This document shows positions 18,244-27,673 of a stretch of 64,000 nucleotides of DNA, piece after piece. A program made the position numbers and the translations under genes. Numbering within the stretch: position 1 is the first letter of the stretch; each line of letters starts with the position of its first letter. This DNA is from Paenibacillus whitsoniae (GTDB lineage: Bacteria; Bacillota; Bacilli; Paenibacillales; NBRC-103111). The notes under the pieces are model-generated. The model was not told the origin of the DNA and did not search any database. It worked only from the letters and a program-made list of their open reading frames with translations. The stretch covers positions 124,001 through 188,000 of the forward strand of contig NZ_RXHU01000011.1 of assembly GCF_003955665.1 (NCBI RefSeq), in the 5' to 3' direction.

Positions 18244-19785
18244 CTACTTAATCAATCCTTTTTCTTTAAAAGCTTTCTCTGCCTCGTCGACATACTTTTG
18301 AAGCTGGTAGGTCGTATTCAACGTTTTCACAAAATCATCGAACTGTTCAACCGGACGTTTCCCATAAATAAATTTGATAAACTCTTCATTCTCGAAACGA
18401 TCCTTATCCGATTTGTTTAAGCCTTCCGGTGTTTTTACAAAGTTATTGTACACTTTGATGTACGGCAGGTTAATCGCGAAATCGATGTAAGCTTTTTGCT
18501 TGGCGAACTTCGTATACAAGTAAGGCAGCTCATCCCGGCCGGTCAACTGCAATTGAAAGGTCGATCCGAGCTCTGACATCGCCGGAAGCGGTGTAATCAC
18601 GCTGCCTTCCTTGGTATAGTGCGTACCTTCAAAGCCAAACATCACCATGTTCTGACCTTCGCCTGCCCCTGTGATGTAGTCGAGATAGGCTAGCGCTCTT
18701 TCTAATTTCTCCGGTGTTTTCTCGATGGCTTTCGGAAGCGCAATTCGCCAGTCTGTTGCGCTATAGTCGAACGCGCCGTTAAATTTACCGGCAGGTCCCG
18801 TCGGCGGCTCAATGGCAATGAACTTGGCATTGGGATTCGTATCTGTCGTCAGCTTCACGAACTCATCCTTGAACATATCCGACCAATTGGCGTAGATGAC
18901 GCCCACTTGACCTTTTTGAGCTTTCGTAGCTGCTGCATTTCCTTTATTCGTCAGGATATCCGGATCGATCGCGCCCGAGGCATACAGGCTATTGATGTAA
19001 GTGAGCGCTTGCTTCATTTCCGGTTGGGTGCTCGAATATACCGCTTTATTATCTTTGATGGTAAAATTGCCCTCCGAACCGAAAGCAGCGCCAAACGCCC
19101 CGAAGAATGGTGCGAACACATCCAATCCGGTTCCCGTCAGCCCGTAAGTATCTTGTTTGCCGTTCCCATCCGGATCCTTATCATGAAAAGCTTTAATGAC
19201 GGTTGCCAATTCGTCTAATGTAGTCGGAACAGGCAGGTTCAGTTTATCCAGCCAGTCCTTTCTTAACATCACCATGCGGTAAGGGACCGCTGCCCGCTTC
19301 GGAAGCGTCATGAGCTTGCCGTCCACTTTCCCTTTGGTTAAGTCAGCTTCGCTGTACGCCTTTTTCACATTCGGCATTTTATCCAAATAATTCGTTAAAT
19401 CCAGAATGGCCCCTTGCTTCGAGAATTGCTGCATTTGATCATTCGAAACGGTGAAAATATCCGGCGCATTGCCGGCAGCGACTCTGACGTTAATTTGATT
19501 GGCATATTCATTGTTGTTGCCCGTCTGCATCACGTTAAAGTCGAAATCCACGCCGAGCTTCTTGCCGATCTCGGCTTGAATCCGCTTGTCGACATCGCTT
19601 AAACCGGTCCCGCCGATCAGCACGCTTAATTTAACCGGTGCCGTTGATTTCGCAGAAGCTGCCGGTGCGGTTGCACTCGCGGAGGTCGCTTTGCCCCCAT
19701 CCGTGGTTTCTGTTTTCCCACATCCGCTTAATAAGATACTGATCGATAACCCGATGACTGTAATGCTTGTCAATGAAACCTTCAT
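18244..19785 (-). CDS. ABC importer solute-binding lipoprotein
   Basis: Sugar-binding component of the second importer. It has a lipoprotein signal peptide with lipobox LLSGC (Cys near 22), then an Ala/Thr/Ser-rich linker, and a 513-residue binding protein of the LplA/YtcQ type. The motif DPDGNGKQDTYGLTGTG resembles a calcium-binding loop common in this family; the paralogue at 40214-41902 has the same loop. RBS GGGGAG. It is third in an operon of LplB, YtcP, lipoprotein, FAD oxidoreductase and secreted glycosidase. Confidence 0.93.
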   Translation of the reverse strand: MKVSLTSITVIGLSISILLSGCGKTETTDGGKATSASATAPAASAKSTAPVKLSVLIGGTGLSDVDKRIQAEIGKKLGVDFDFNVMQTGNNNEYANQINVRVAAGNAPDIFTVSNDQMQQFSKQGAILDLTNYLDKMPNVKKAYSEADLTKGKVDGKLMTLPKRAAVPYRMVMLRKDWLDKLNLPVPTTLDELATVIKAFHDKDPDGNGKQDTYGLTGTGLDVFAPFFGAFGAAFGSEGNFTIKDNKAVYSSTQPEMKQALTYINSLYASGAIDPDILTNKGNAAATKAQKGQVGVIYANWSDMFKDEFVKLTTDTNPNAKFIAIEPPTGPAGKFNGAFDYSATDWRIALPKAIEKTPEKLERALAYLDYITGAGEGQNMVMFGFEGTHYTKEGSVITPLPAMSELGSTFQLQLTGRDELPYLYTKFAKQKAYIDFAINLPYIKVYNNFVKTPEGLNKSDKDRFENEEFIKFIYGKRPVEQFDDFVKTLNTTYQLQKYVDEAEKAFKEKGLIK

Positions 19786-19823
19786 AGAACCATCTCCCCT
19801 TAGATCATTTTATATGTAAACGG

Positions 19824-20684
19824 TTAACCTTTCACTGCACCAATCAACATTCCTTTGGTGAAATATTTTTGGATGAAAGGATAGACAATTACAATCGGAA
19901 GTGCTGTTAAGATAACGCCTGCCATTTGCAGGGTTGTAGAAGGAACCGTATTCTCCAAATTGATCTCGGCGGACATCGAGGCGGTTAGAATGCTTCGCAA
20001 AACGACCTGAAGCGGATATAGATTGGCATCCGTGATATATAAAATCGAGCTAAAAAACTCATTCCAATGCATAACGCCATAAAAGGTACTAATTGTAGCC
20101 ATGACGGGGACAGACATCGGCAATAGCACACGAATTAAAACCTTGCTTTCGGAAGCCCCATCGATCCGTGCCGCTTCCATAATTTCTTCCGGTAAACCCT
20201 CGAAGAAGGTTTTTGTGATCAGAAGCGAAAACGTCCCGACTGCGGATGGAATAATCATCGACCATACGGAGTTCAACAATCCGCTTGCCTTCACGACGAG
20301 ATAGGTAGGAATAATGCCGCCATTAAACATCATCGTAAACAGAATAAGGAAGAGAAAAATCGACCTGCCAGGCAACGTTTTCCTGCTCAAGGGATACGCC
20401 ATAAGGACCGTCAGCAGCACATTCAATAAGGTTCCGATGATGGTGACGAATAAAGAGACACCGAAGGCTCTAGGGATCGTCGCATCCTTTAGGAACAGGG
20501 CATAGGCCTCGAATGAAATATGTCTGGGAATGATGAGAAAACCGCCGTTTTTCATCACCTCGCTGAACGGCGTCAATGACATCGATAGCACGTACAGCAA
20601 AGGGAACACGAAACAGGCCGACATTACGATGAGAATCAGATAAATCAAAATTTCAAAAAAACGTTCTTTCCAATCCATCACCAT
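19824..20684 (-). CDS. carbohydrate ABC permease, YtcP/LplC type
   Basis: Channel subunit of the second importer, with about six membrane helices. The ATPase-contact loop is MEAARIDGASESKVLIRVLL and the typical end is KGMLIGAVKG. Its start overlaps the last seven bases of the LplB gene, indicating translational coupling. No ATPase gene is linked. Confidence 0.94.
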   Translation of the reverse strand: MVMDWKERFFEILIYLILIVMSACFVFPLLYVLSMSLTPFSEVMKNGGFLIIPRHISFEAYALFLKDATIPRAFGVSLFVTIIGTLLNVLLTVLMAYPLSRKTLPGRSIFLFLILFTMMFNGGIIPTYLVVKASGLLNSVWSMIIPSAVGTFSLLITKTFFEGLPEEIMEAARIDGASESKVLIRVLLPMSVPVMATISTFYGVMHWNEFFSSILYITDANLYPLQVVLRSILTASMSAEINLENTVPSTTLQMAGVILTALPIVIVYPFIQKYFTKGMLIGAVKG

Positions 20685-21577
20685 ATGCTTCCACCTACTC
20701 GCTTGGCTAAAGTATTGGCACCAATGACCAAGATCAGTGCAATGATTGATTTATAGAGCCCTACAGCGGCACCCAGACTGAAGTTAAGCTGTTCTAAGCC
20801 CGTGCGGAATACCCAGGTGTCGATAATGTCCGCTTTCTGATACACCTGAATATTGTACATGATGTAGATTTGTTCAAACCCCGCATCTAAGATCGTGCCA
20901 AGACGGAGAATCAGCATCAAAATGATGACAGTCCGAATGCCCGGCAAGGTAATATGCCAAATCATTCTGATTCTGCTCGCGCCATCCACTCGGGCGGCTT
21001 CATACAAGGTCGGATCAATGCCCGCAATAGCAGCTAAATAAACGATGGTACCCCAGCCTAGATTTTGCCAAAGATCGGTTCCCACAAGTAAAGATCGAAT
21101 CCATTCGTTCGACGTTAGAAAGGGAATCGTCGCCACGCCGGCATTTTTCAACATGAGATTGATAAGTCCATCCGCTTCCGAGAATAAGGCTAAGGAGATC
21201 CCGAAAATGATGACCCAGGAAATAAAATGCGGCATGTACATAATGGACTGAATGACATTTCGAAAAGCTTTCCACCGAATCTCGGATAATAAAATGGCAA
21301 AAAGGATCGACGGAGGGACGAGCCAGAAGAGCTTGTAAACACTAATGAGCATCGTATTCGCCATAATTTGCGAGAAGTACGGTGAATCATAGAAATATTT
21401 AAAATGCTTATACCACGGGTTTGCCCAAGGACTCCCCCAAATCCTTGTTGCAATATTGAAGTCTTTAAAAGCAATGATGGCGCCCCCCATCGGGACATAT
21501 TTGAAAATGAGATAGTACACAAGCCCCGGAAGCAACATGACATAATGCACTTTGTGAAGAATGATTCTCTTATACAC
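20678..21577 (-). CDS. carbohydrate ABC permease, LplB type
   Basis: First gene of the second importer operon, with six membrane helices and contact loop YEAARVDGASRIRMIWHITL. The GTG at 21577 (beginning VYKRIILHKVHY) is chosen because AAAGGTGAG lies correctly upstream. The ATG at 21607, which would add ten residues, has no ribosome binding site. The promoter region, with the element shared with the second FAD oxidoreductase, lies ~80 bp upstream. Confidence 0.9.
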   Translation of the reverse strand: MYKRIILHKVHYVMLLPGLVYYLIFKYVPMGGAIIAFKDFNIATRIWGSPWANPWYKHFKYFYDSPYFSQIMANTMLISVYKLFWLVPPSILFAILLSEIRWKAFRNVIQSIMYMPHFISWVIIFGISLALFSEADGLINLMLKNAGVATIPFLTSNEWIRSLLVGTDLWQNLGWGTIVYLAAIAGIDPTLYEAARVDGASRIRMIWHITLPGIRTVIILMLILRLGTILDAGFEQIYIMYNIQVYQKADIIDTWVFRTGLEQLNFSLGAAVGLYKSIIALILVIGANTLAKRVGGSIW

Positions 21578-21658
21578 AGGACTCACCTTTCTTTCTAGAT
21601 TTCGCATGCATGCTTCGAATCCGTTGATAGGCCCTACTCTATACCTTCGCTAACAGGC

Positions 21659-21693
21659 TGTATAGTTCTTAGTTTGAAGGGAGTTCTGAGAAT
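21659..21693 (-). promoter_or_regulatory. shared regulon element, copy 1
   Basis: On the minus strand this reads TCAGAAC, twelve bases, then TAAGAACTATACA. It is identical at 29 of 35 positions to copy 2 at 26484-26518, and both lie upstream of minus-strand genes. Two AGAAC half-sites start 18 bp apart, and TATACA follows directly as a possible -10 box with no canonical -35. That is the layout expected of a promoter needing an AraC-type activator, most simply the product of the divergent gene at 21846. Confidence 0.6.
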
Positions 21694-21845
21694 CACATTT
21701 CGTCAAGTTCTCCTTTTCACACAAGGTTTTGAATCTCATGAAACCCCGCTGGACGATTGCATTCTGCTAGGACTGCTGAGACAATGGATATAGCGAATGT
21801 GACATACATCATCAACATCTTTCATCCTTTTGGAGGCTGCCAGCT

Positions 21846-24086
21846 ATGCTAAGACGGATTCATTTCAAAGAACTTTACATGCGCATCTTCTTTATCGTCG
21901 GCGTGGCGTTTGTCGGGATGGCACTGCTCTATTCGTTCTTCCTATCCAGCCAAATTTCGAAATATGCCATTAATGAAGTGAACGAAAGATCAGCCGCTAA
22001 ACTCAATCACTTTCGAAATACGATGGACATGACGTTAAGAAAATTAAAAGTAAGCAGTATTCAACTTTATCAGGAGCGGAATATGCGAGATTGGCTTACC
22101 CAGAAAGGAAAAGATGCTTATTTGAGTCATCTGATTGATATCGAATTAGGCGATTTTCTGGCGACCGAGCGGCTCGTTCATGATGTCTTCCTTTTTAACC
22201 TGACCACCCAAGAAGTGTTTTCCGTCAAAAACGGGGCTATGTCGTTTGATCAGTTTCCCGATCAAGCGATGCTGCAGCAGTTCATGCATCCGTCAGTGCA
22301 GCCTCTCAACTTTTCAAAAACGAGCTATCTGGGGCAAACGGAATTAACTCTCTCTCTGCCCAATGGCGGCATTGACCAGACACCGAAGGGGCGCCTTGTG
22401 ATTATGCTGGATAAAGCATTTCTCGCTGAGGATCTTCTGCTGAGCAATAATGAATTCGAAGGAAAGTGGCTCGTCGCCGACACCGACCAGAACGTGCTGA
22501 TGGGGGATGTCAGCCCTTCTGATGCAAAGACGATTATGCAAGCGGGGGATCAGTGGCGATCGGAAGGGCAGAGTTGGGGTGTACAATCGATTACTTTTTC
22601 GGACGAAGGCTGGCAGCTCTTCCTGCTGACTCCGCAGGGGATTTGGAAAAACAAGCTGCTCGCGCTCAATTTAAAAGTATTAGGCTCCTTCTTTCTCATG
22701 ATCGTCTTGCTGCTGGTCATTCTGTATTTCCTGTCCAAACAAAATTACAAACCACTGACTGAAATTCTGGATAAAATTCGCCAGTATACCACAGGGTCGA
22801 AGCTGCCGGAAAATGAACTTTCGATATCCTCTTTTCATACGGAGTTCAAGCTGGGCATTGATACATTAGTTCATCGCATCGAGGAGCAAAATCGCTCGCT
22901 CAAAAACAGCGATTCGATTGTGAAGGATGAACTTCTGAGACAGTGGATTTTAAGCGGGTCCGTAGGTCCGTCCCTACGGGAGGATCTACAACAGAAGATC
23001 ACCATCTCTTTACATAAGCCGATTCGCATCGTCGTCTGTCGCATTGAGGAGTATATCCCCTTTTGCCAAACGTACAACTTTCAATCCCGAAAATTAATGA
23101 AATTTGCGATACAGAACGTGATAGAGGAAGTCGTTCGAACGTACGGGTTAAAAGCGGAGACAGCCGATCTCGGCAGCGATCATGTGGTCGTCGTCCTCTC
23201 GGTTCCCGAGACGCAGAAGCGGAGTGAAGCCGAGCTTCTCGCCATGCTCGAAGACGCCAAACATCATGTTCTGCAATGGATTAAAGTGTCCCTTTCGATC
23301 GGAATCAGCGATGCCATTGCGCCGACTGAAAATATCCATCACATTTATCAAATGACGTACGAGCTGACCGAGATCTCCTTCCTTACAGGAGAAAGCGCCA
23401 TTTATACGCCCCATGACAAAAAGAACACGCACATGGATGGCCAGTTCCAGGGATTGGATAACGAACAAATCTCCGCTTTTGTTCAGTCGATTCGCATTCG
23501 GGATACCGACGCTTTGCAACGGCAGCTTCTGCACTTGTTCAGTCAGCTGCAAGACTTGCCTGCGGATGAAAGCAAGCTTCAACTTATTCAACTCCTGTAT
23601 GTGCTGCAAAAATCATTTAAACAGCTGCACACCCCCGGGGGTATGGTCGGCATACGCAACCAATTGGATCAGTATAACAATCTGAGGGAAGTGCATGTTT
23701 GGATCGAGGAATCGCTGATGAATCTGATCGAACAAATGTCCAGCCGCCGCACGCAAAAAGAAGAAATTTTTCCAGAGATTGTGGAATATATCTCTAATCA
23801 CCTTCACAATGCGATGCTGACCATCGATGACATTGCCAACCATGTCAATTTTTCCGTCAATTATCTGCGCTTAATCTTCAAGGAACAGAACGATATTTCC
23901 ATCTCCGATTTCATCCTTGAGCGCCGCGTTGAGAAAGTGAAGGAGCTGCTGCTCAAAACAAAATGGTCCGTAGCCGAAATCTCGGCGCAGTCCGGCTTCC
24001 AGTCGAAAAGCCACTTCTTTACAGCTTTTAAGAAAGCAACCGGCATGACGCCGAATCAATACCGCGAGCAGCATGAGCAGGATTGA
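21846..24086 (+). CDS. membrane-bound AraC-type regulator (one-component sensor)
   Basis: Single-protein sensor and DNA binder of 746 residues. A first membrane helix lies near 12-34 (IFFIVGVAFVGMALLYSFFL), followed by an extracytoplasmic sensing domain of ~250 residues. A second helix (VLGSFFLMIVLLLVILYFL) lies near 280-298, then a cytoplasmic linker and a C-terminal AraC double helix-turn-helix (HVNFSVNYLRLIFKEQNDIS and ending TGMTPNQYRE). There is no kinase or receiver domain. RBS GGAGG is nine bases upstream. Transcribed divergently from the importer operon, it is the likely regulator of that operon and, through the shared element, of the oxidoreductase gene at 24136. Confidence 0.92.
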   Translation: MLRRIHFKELYMRIFFIVGVAFVGMALLYSFFLSSQISKYAINEVNERSAAKLNHFRNTMDMTLRKLKVSSIQLYQERNMRDWLTQKGKDAYLSHLIDIELGDFLATERLVHDVFLFNLTTQEVFSVKNGAMSFDQFPDQAMLQQFMHPSVQPLNFSKTSYLGQTELTLSLPNGGIDQTPKGRLVIMLDKAFLAEDLLLSNNEFEGKWLVADTDQNVLMGDVSPSDAKTIMQAGDQWRSEGQSWGVQSITFSDEGWQLFLLTPQGIWKNKLLALNLKVLGSFFLMIVLLLVILYFLSKQNYKPLTEILDKIRQYTTGSKLPENELSISSFHTEFKLGIDTLVHRIEEQNRSLKNSDSIVKDELLRQWILSGSVGPSLREDLQQKITISLHKPIRIVVCRIEEYIPFCQTYNFQSRKLMKFAIQNVIEEVVRTYGLKAETADLGSDHVVVVLSVPETQKRSEAELLAMLEDAKHHVLQWIKVSLSIGISDAIAPTENIHHIYQMTYELTEISFLTGESAIYTPHDKKNTHMDGQFQGLDNEQISAFVQSIRIRDTDALQRQLLHLFSQLQDLPADESKLQLIQLLYVLQKSFKQLHTPGGMVGIRNQLDQYNNLREVHVWIEESLMNLIEQMSSRRTQKEEIFPEIVEYISNHLHNAMLTIDDIANHVNFSVNYLRLIFKEQNDISISDFILERRVEKVKELLLKTKWSVAEISAQSGFQSKSHFFTAFKKATGMTPNQYREQHEQD

Positions 24087-24087
24087 T

Positions 24088-24136
24088 AAAGAAGGTGCCC
24101 CCTCACCATGTTCATGGCTTTGGGGGCACCTTCTTT
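24088..24136. terminator. bidirectional terminator between convergent genes
   Basis: Perfect 15-bp stem AAAGAAGGTGCCCCC / GGGGGCACCTTCTTT, with U-runs in both directions. It overlaps the stop codon of the FAD oxidoreductase. Confidence 0.9.
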
Positions 24137-26412
24137 TAATACACTCTGATTTCGTAGATAGCGGCACTTGGATCGCCATTTGTCTCATAAACGACAAGCC
24201 GGAGCTTCTTTGTAGATACTGAATTCGCAAGATGATGAATCCGCCGCCTCTGATACTGGTTGGAGACCTTCTCCAACGTCATCCATTCCCCGTTCATCCA
24301 CGCTTGAAGCTCGTACGCTTTGACGCACTGCGGGTCCGGGCTAAGCGGCGGGTAAAAGCGGTAATCGCGCAATAAATGCCCGGCAAACGTAACTTCCACC
24401 TGCGAAATCATTTGCGCCTCTTCCCAAGCTAACTCCACCCACTGCGGCATCCCTTCGGAAGGATCGGAGCGCCAAAGATTCGTGCTTCGATACGGTCGTG
24501 TGACGCCGCTTACGATATGCTGCGCCGGATAGCAGTTCTGCGCGGGCTCGATCTGAAAGGCCAACGTTTCACCGTTGCCATACCTTCGCATGAGCCCATT
24601 GCCCATATCCGACGCGGCTACCATCCCCGGTGCAACGCTGGCCGCCTTATGCCAATAGAGTTGATGATGAGCGCCGATATCTAACCGGACATAGCCTGCA
24701 GAAGCGTCCTGCGTTAGCTTCACATCCAGCTCCCAGCGAATCCACTGTAGCCGGCCAGGAGGAACCGCAAGCGTGGTGCTCGCGATGATCGGCTGCGTAT
24801 CTGTGACATACTCCCAGATGTGACCGACGGCGGCTAAGGATGCAGCCAACCACTGGGTTTGATCGGTCAGATTGCTTACGCAAACAGAGAGAGCCTCAAT
24901 CTGCGCTGTGCTTACAGCAATCCATTGGCCTCGTCTTTCCGTTAAAAGCTCACTGCTGTCATGAGCACCATCCAGTGCTGACCCCTGCTCCGCGGGTTCG
25001 ATTCGACTCAGTTTAGCTTCGCTGCTAGCCGTCACCGTTGCAAATCTCGCTATGTCCAGCGGATCTTGATTGGTTTCGTTTATTAAGAAGCAGCCATCTC
25101 TCAAAAGCCTTTGTTTCAGCGCAGCTATGGTGTCCGCAGAGATACTGTTTACGCGCTCTGCATGGCTAAGCGCGACAGCGGCCGCCGTGCCTGCGGCTTG
25201 ACCAAGCAGTGCGGTCGTGCCCATTACGCGGCTGCTGCCTAGTGCCACATGGGACGCGCAGATATTGCGTCCTGCCATCAATAAATTCGATACGTCCTTG
25301 GCCATTAGGCATCTCAGTGGAATGCCGTACGGAGCGACGTAGCTCTTGATCATATAGGCCGAATGTTCTCCTTCGGCAACAGATTGTTCGCTGTATTCGG
25401 CAAGCAATCCACCCGATTTGTGCAGATCGATATACCAGCCGCCGAAGGCAATCTCATCCTCAAAAACAGGCGGATTCACTAGGTCATTTTCTGTTAACAG
25501 GTACTGACCCATGATTCGCCGGCTCTCCCGTTTTCCGGGAACTTGGCCGATCCAGTCCAGCGCATAATTCGCTGCTTTTACCCTCAGGTCCGGATCCTTA
25601 TTCTTCATATAATCCCATATGCCCAAGACGTGCCTCGTCAGCTCATGGCGAATGGTCTCGTTATCCGATATCGTATCCCACGGTACGCCCAGCTCAATCC
25701 ACCAATAGCCCCCCTCAGGATCATGAGGAACACGGCCTCCTTTATAAAAGACATCCGGATCCTCATAGGGAAATGCCCATGTCGGCGCTTGAAAAGGGAC
25801 CGGTCTGCCCATATCTTTGGCCCGAAAATGAATCGAACTGCCCATGACTTCCGCGTTAGCCGTAGAAGGGGCGTGCGGTTCCCCGAATTCATCCCTTCCC
25901 TCCGATCCCATGCGCCATTCGCAGCCGGATAAGTCCGCCAGGATTCCATCCCCTGAGCAATCGATAAAAACCTTCGCTTGCAGGGTAAGTTCGATCTCCG
26001 CATTGCCGATTCGCGCGCAAACCGCGTGAATCTCCTTAGCATCCCCCATTTCCACAGCATGAACGGATGTGTTCAAATGATAGGACAAGCCCGGTGTACT
26101 TATCACTTTATCGTACAGAATCATATCCCAGACACTGTTTGTTCGGCCATTTTCGTTATTGGGCTCATGATTCACGGCACGCTCTTCAATCAGCAATTCC
26201 GAAATAATGCCTGTTTCTCGCGCATAAGCGTTGTAGTTCGCCGCTCCCTGCGGAAATACCCTAATTTCAGACGAACTATTCCCTCCGAATACAGGGCGAT
26301 CCTGCACGATACAGGTACGCGCTCCATTCCTTGCTGCGGCTATGGCCGCGCATACGCCAGCCAAACCGCCGCCACACACAACGACGTCAAAAGATTCTTT
26401 TACATGCTGCAA
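24136..26412 (-). CDS. FAD-dependent oxidoreductase with C-terminal beta-sandwich domain
   Basis: Predicted cytoplasmic flavoprotein of 758 residues. It has an N-terminal dinucleotide-binding motif DVVVCGGGLAGVCAAIAAAR and the FAD_oxidored hallmarks FGGNSSSEIRVFPQGA and FIDCSGDGILADLSG. The Rossmann-type closing segment NLLMAGRNICASHVALGSSR is followed by TALLGQAAGTAAAVAL. From ~residue 455 a ~300-residue extension looks like discoidin/CBM-type beta sandwiches (TASSEAKLSRIEPAEQGSA near its start), suggesting it grips a glycan. It uses a TTG start seven bases after GGAGG. The operator it shares with the operon at 21577-13159 suggests both oxidoreductases serve one pathway. Confidence 0.87.
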   Translation of the reverse strand: MQHVKESFDVVVCGGGLAGVCAAIAAARNGARTCIVQDRPVFGGNSSSEIRVFPQGAANYNAYARETGIISELLIEERAVNHEPNNENGRTNSVWDMILYDKVISTPGLSYHLNTSVHAVEMGDAKEIHAVCARIGNAEIELTLQAKVFIDCSGDGILADLSGCEWRMGSEGRDEFGEPHAPSTANAEVMGSSIHFRAKDMGRPVPFQAPTWAFPYEDPDVFYKGGRVPHDPEGGYWWIELGVPWDTISDNETIRHELTRHVLGIWDYMKNKDPDLRVKAANYALDWIGQVPGKRESRRIMGQYLLTENDLVNPPVFEDEIAFGGWYIDLHKSGGLLAEYSEQSVAEGEHSAYMIKSYVAPYGIPLRCLMAKDVSNLLMAGRNICASHVALGSSRVMGTTALLGQAAGTAAAVALSHAERVNSISADTIAALKQRLLRDGCFLINETNQDPLDIARFATVTASSEAKLSRIEPAEQGSALDGAHDSSELLTERRGQWIAVSTAQIEALSVCVSNLTDQTQWLAASLAAVGHIWEYVTDTQPIIASTTLAVPPGRLQWIRWELDVKLTQDASAGYVRLDIGAHHQLYWHKAASVAPGMVAASDMGNGLMRRYGNGETLAFQIEPAQNCYPAQHIVSGVTRPYRSTNLWRSDPSEGMPQWVELAWEEAQMISQVEVTFAGHLLRDYRFYPPLSPDPQCVKAYELQAWMNGEWMTLEKVSNQYQRRRIHHLANSVSTKKLRLVVYETNGDPSAAIYEIRVY

Positions 26413-26453
26413 ACGGATTCCTCCCCTAACGTTTCAACTAACTGTCCGCAGAT

Positions 26454-27137
26454 ATGGGATACTGTACGCCTTCCCCCGCCGTTTGTATAGTTCTCAGTTT
26501 TATGGTGGTTCTGAAAATAACGAAACAAAAAGTTTTGGACAAACTGCAACCTATTCGAACCGACCGCCGTCAGAGGGTTTGTCAGCAACAATACTGCTAC
26601 TTGCAAAAGGATGTAAAAATTGTTGTTAACGGGCAAGACAGCCCGCTTACGCCTGTTTACATTGATGGCAAAGCATACCTCCCTGTACGCGACGCTGCAA
26701 CGAAACTCGGCTATACCGTCAATTACGATGAAGCAAACAAAGAGCAGCACTTGGGTGATTTTAACGATACATCGACGGTGATCAAAAGCCTTGACGGCAA
26801 AACGCCAACCGCTGCTGATCTGAAGGTCGGTACTGAAATTGACGCCGGAAGCAGCGCAAGAATACCGCGACTTGGCTCTTGGGCGCAAGTGAAGGAGCAA
26901 GCTTCCCATATTACGACAAAGCAAGAGGAAGCTACGGTTCAAATCGTCTCCTCTAAGGAATCGGGCGTACTCGCAACGACAGACGAGCAAAAGAAATTGC
27001 TTGCCGACATCCAAGCAGCGAACGGCAATTCCGTGACGGTAACCTACAACACAGACCAAGATACACTCCTCGGGCCGTTGACAGCTGTGTTTGATTTTAA
27101 CACGAAAGCGTTCGTCGGCTTCAACGCTAGACGATAG
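26454..27137 (+). pseudogene. decayed stalk-domain (copper amine oxidase N-like) protein gene
   Basis: From ~26605 the frame encodes a recognisable stalk domain (KIVVNGQDSPLTPVYIDGKA then YLPVRDAATKLGYTVNYD). A ~130-residue hydrophilic C-terminal region follows, with a terminator behind it. The N-terminus is wrong for this exported family: the frame begins inside the promoter of the divergent FAD oxidoreductase and has no signal peptide. A signal-peptide-like run (GLSATILLLAKG) appears in another frame just upstream of the domain. The gene seems to have lost its 5' end and been frameshifted; no RBS is seen. Confidence 0.5.
26484..26518 (-). promoter_or_regulatory. shared regulon element, copy 2
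   Basis: Minus strand TCAGAAC, twelve bases, TGAGAACTATACA, ~75 bp before the TTG start of the FAD oxidoreductase. AGAAC repeats are spaced 18 bp as in copy 1, with the same TATACA -10-like end and no -35. It lies inside the degenerate 5' part of the plus-strand stalk-domain relic. Confidence 0.6.
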
Positions 27138-27153
27138 GCCCATATAAAGAAAG

Positions 27154-27199
27154 AAGAAGCTGTCCCACAAGTCAATGACTGCAGGATAGCTTCTTTTTT
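27154..27199 (+). terminator. terminator after the stalk-domain relic
   Basis: AAGAAGCT / AGCTTCTT stem with a 26-base inner loop, followed by a run of T on the plus strand. Confidence 0.7.
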
Positions 27200-27457
27200 C
27201 AGCTTGTCGGAGTGCTTATTTGCTCAAAAACCAGCGAATTTGGACTTGATCTGCCAAATAGGCCCCAGGGTACTTACTCATATCGCAAGATTTCACCACC
27301 CTAGATCGGATCATTTTAAAGAATGAAAGTAAGATTACCCATTTCATTCGGCAATTGGGCGGGGGCATACGGAAATAGACAAATAATCTTGCCCTAATTT
27401 ACTCCCTTTCAGTTATGCCCGAAGCCTCAATTTCCGCGGCTTTTCATAGAAAATACC

Positions 27458-27673
27458 TTACACATGTGTTATACTTCTTGCTCTCTTCATTATTTGAAGA
27501 AATGCCTCAAGATCCTCTTGGGCTAGTAGTTCTGAGGAGGACTGTTCTTTTTGCAATAATAACTCTCTGTTCTCTTCCCGTACCTTAAATGATGAAAATG
27601 GGATGAGGAATCCATCAAAACTGCTACTATGGCTGGGATAGGAAGGTCGAAAAGCTATGGCCTTAGAGCCCAT
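27458..27673 (-). CDS. small protein of unknown function or gene fragment
   Basis: 71 residues, not recognised. The second half is a strongly charged helix (VREENRELLLQKEQSSSELL then AQEDLEAFLQIMKRARS). The protein-like reading continues upstream of the ATG (IAPLSLESEIR) to a TAG at about 27713. There is no ribosome binding site at the ATG, so it may be the 3' part of a truncated gene. The rest of the interval 27138-27995 shows only a terminator and AT-rich sequence without a convincing gene. Confidence 0.35.
   Translation of the reverse strand: MGSKAIAFRPSYPSHSSSFDGFLIPFSSFKVREENRELLLQKEQSSSELLAQEDLEAFLQIMKRARSITHV

Noticed and set aside
19814-19829. cre site (TGTAAACGGTTAAC) before the second binding-lipoprotein gene
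   Set aside because: Two mismatches to the consensus, inside an operon rather than at its promoter.
27325-27399. 24-codon plus-strand frame starting MKVRLPISFGNWAG
   Set aside because: Too short, no ribosome binding site, not supported by context.
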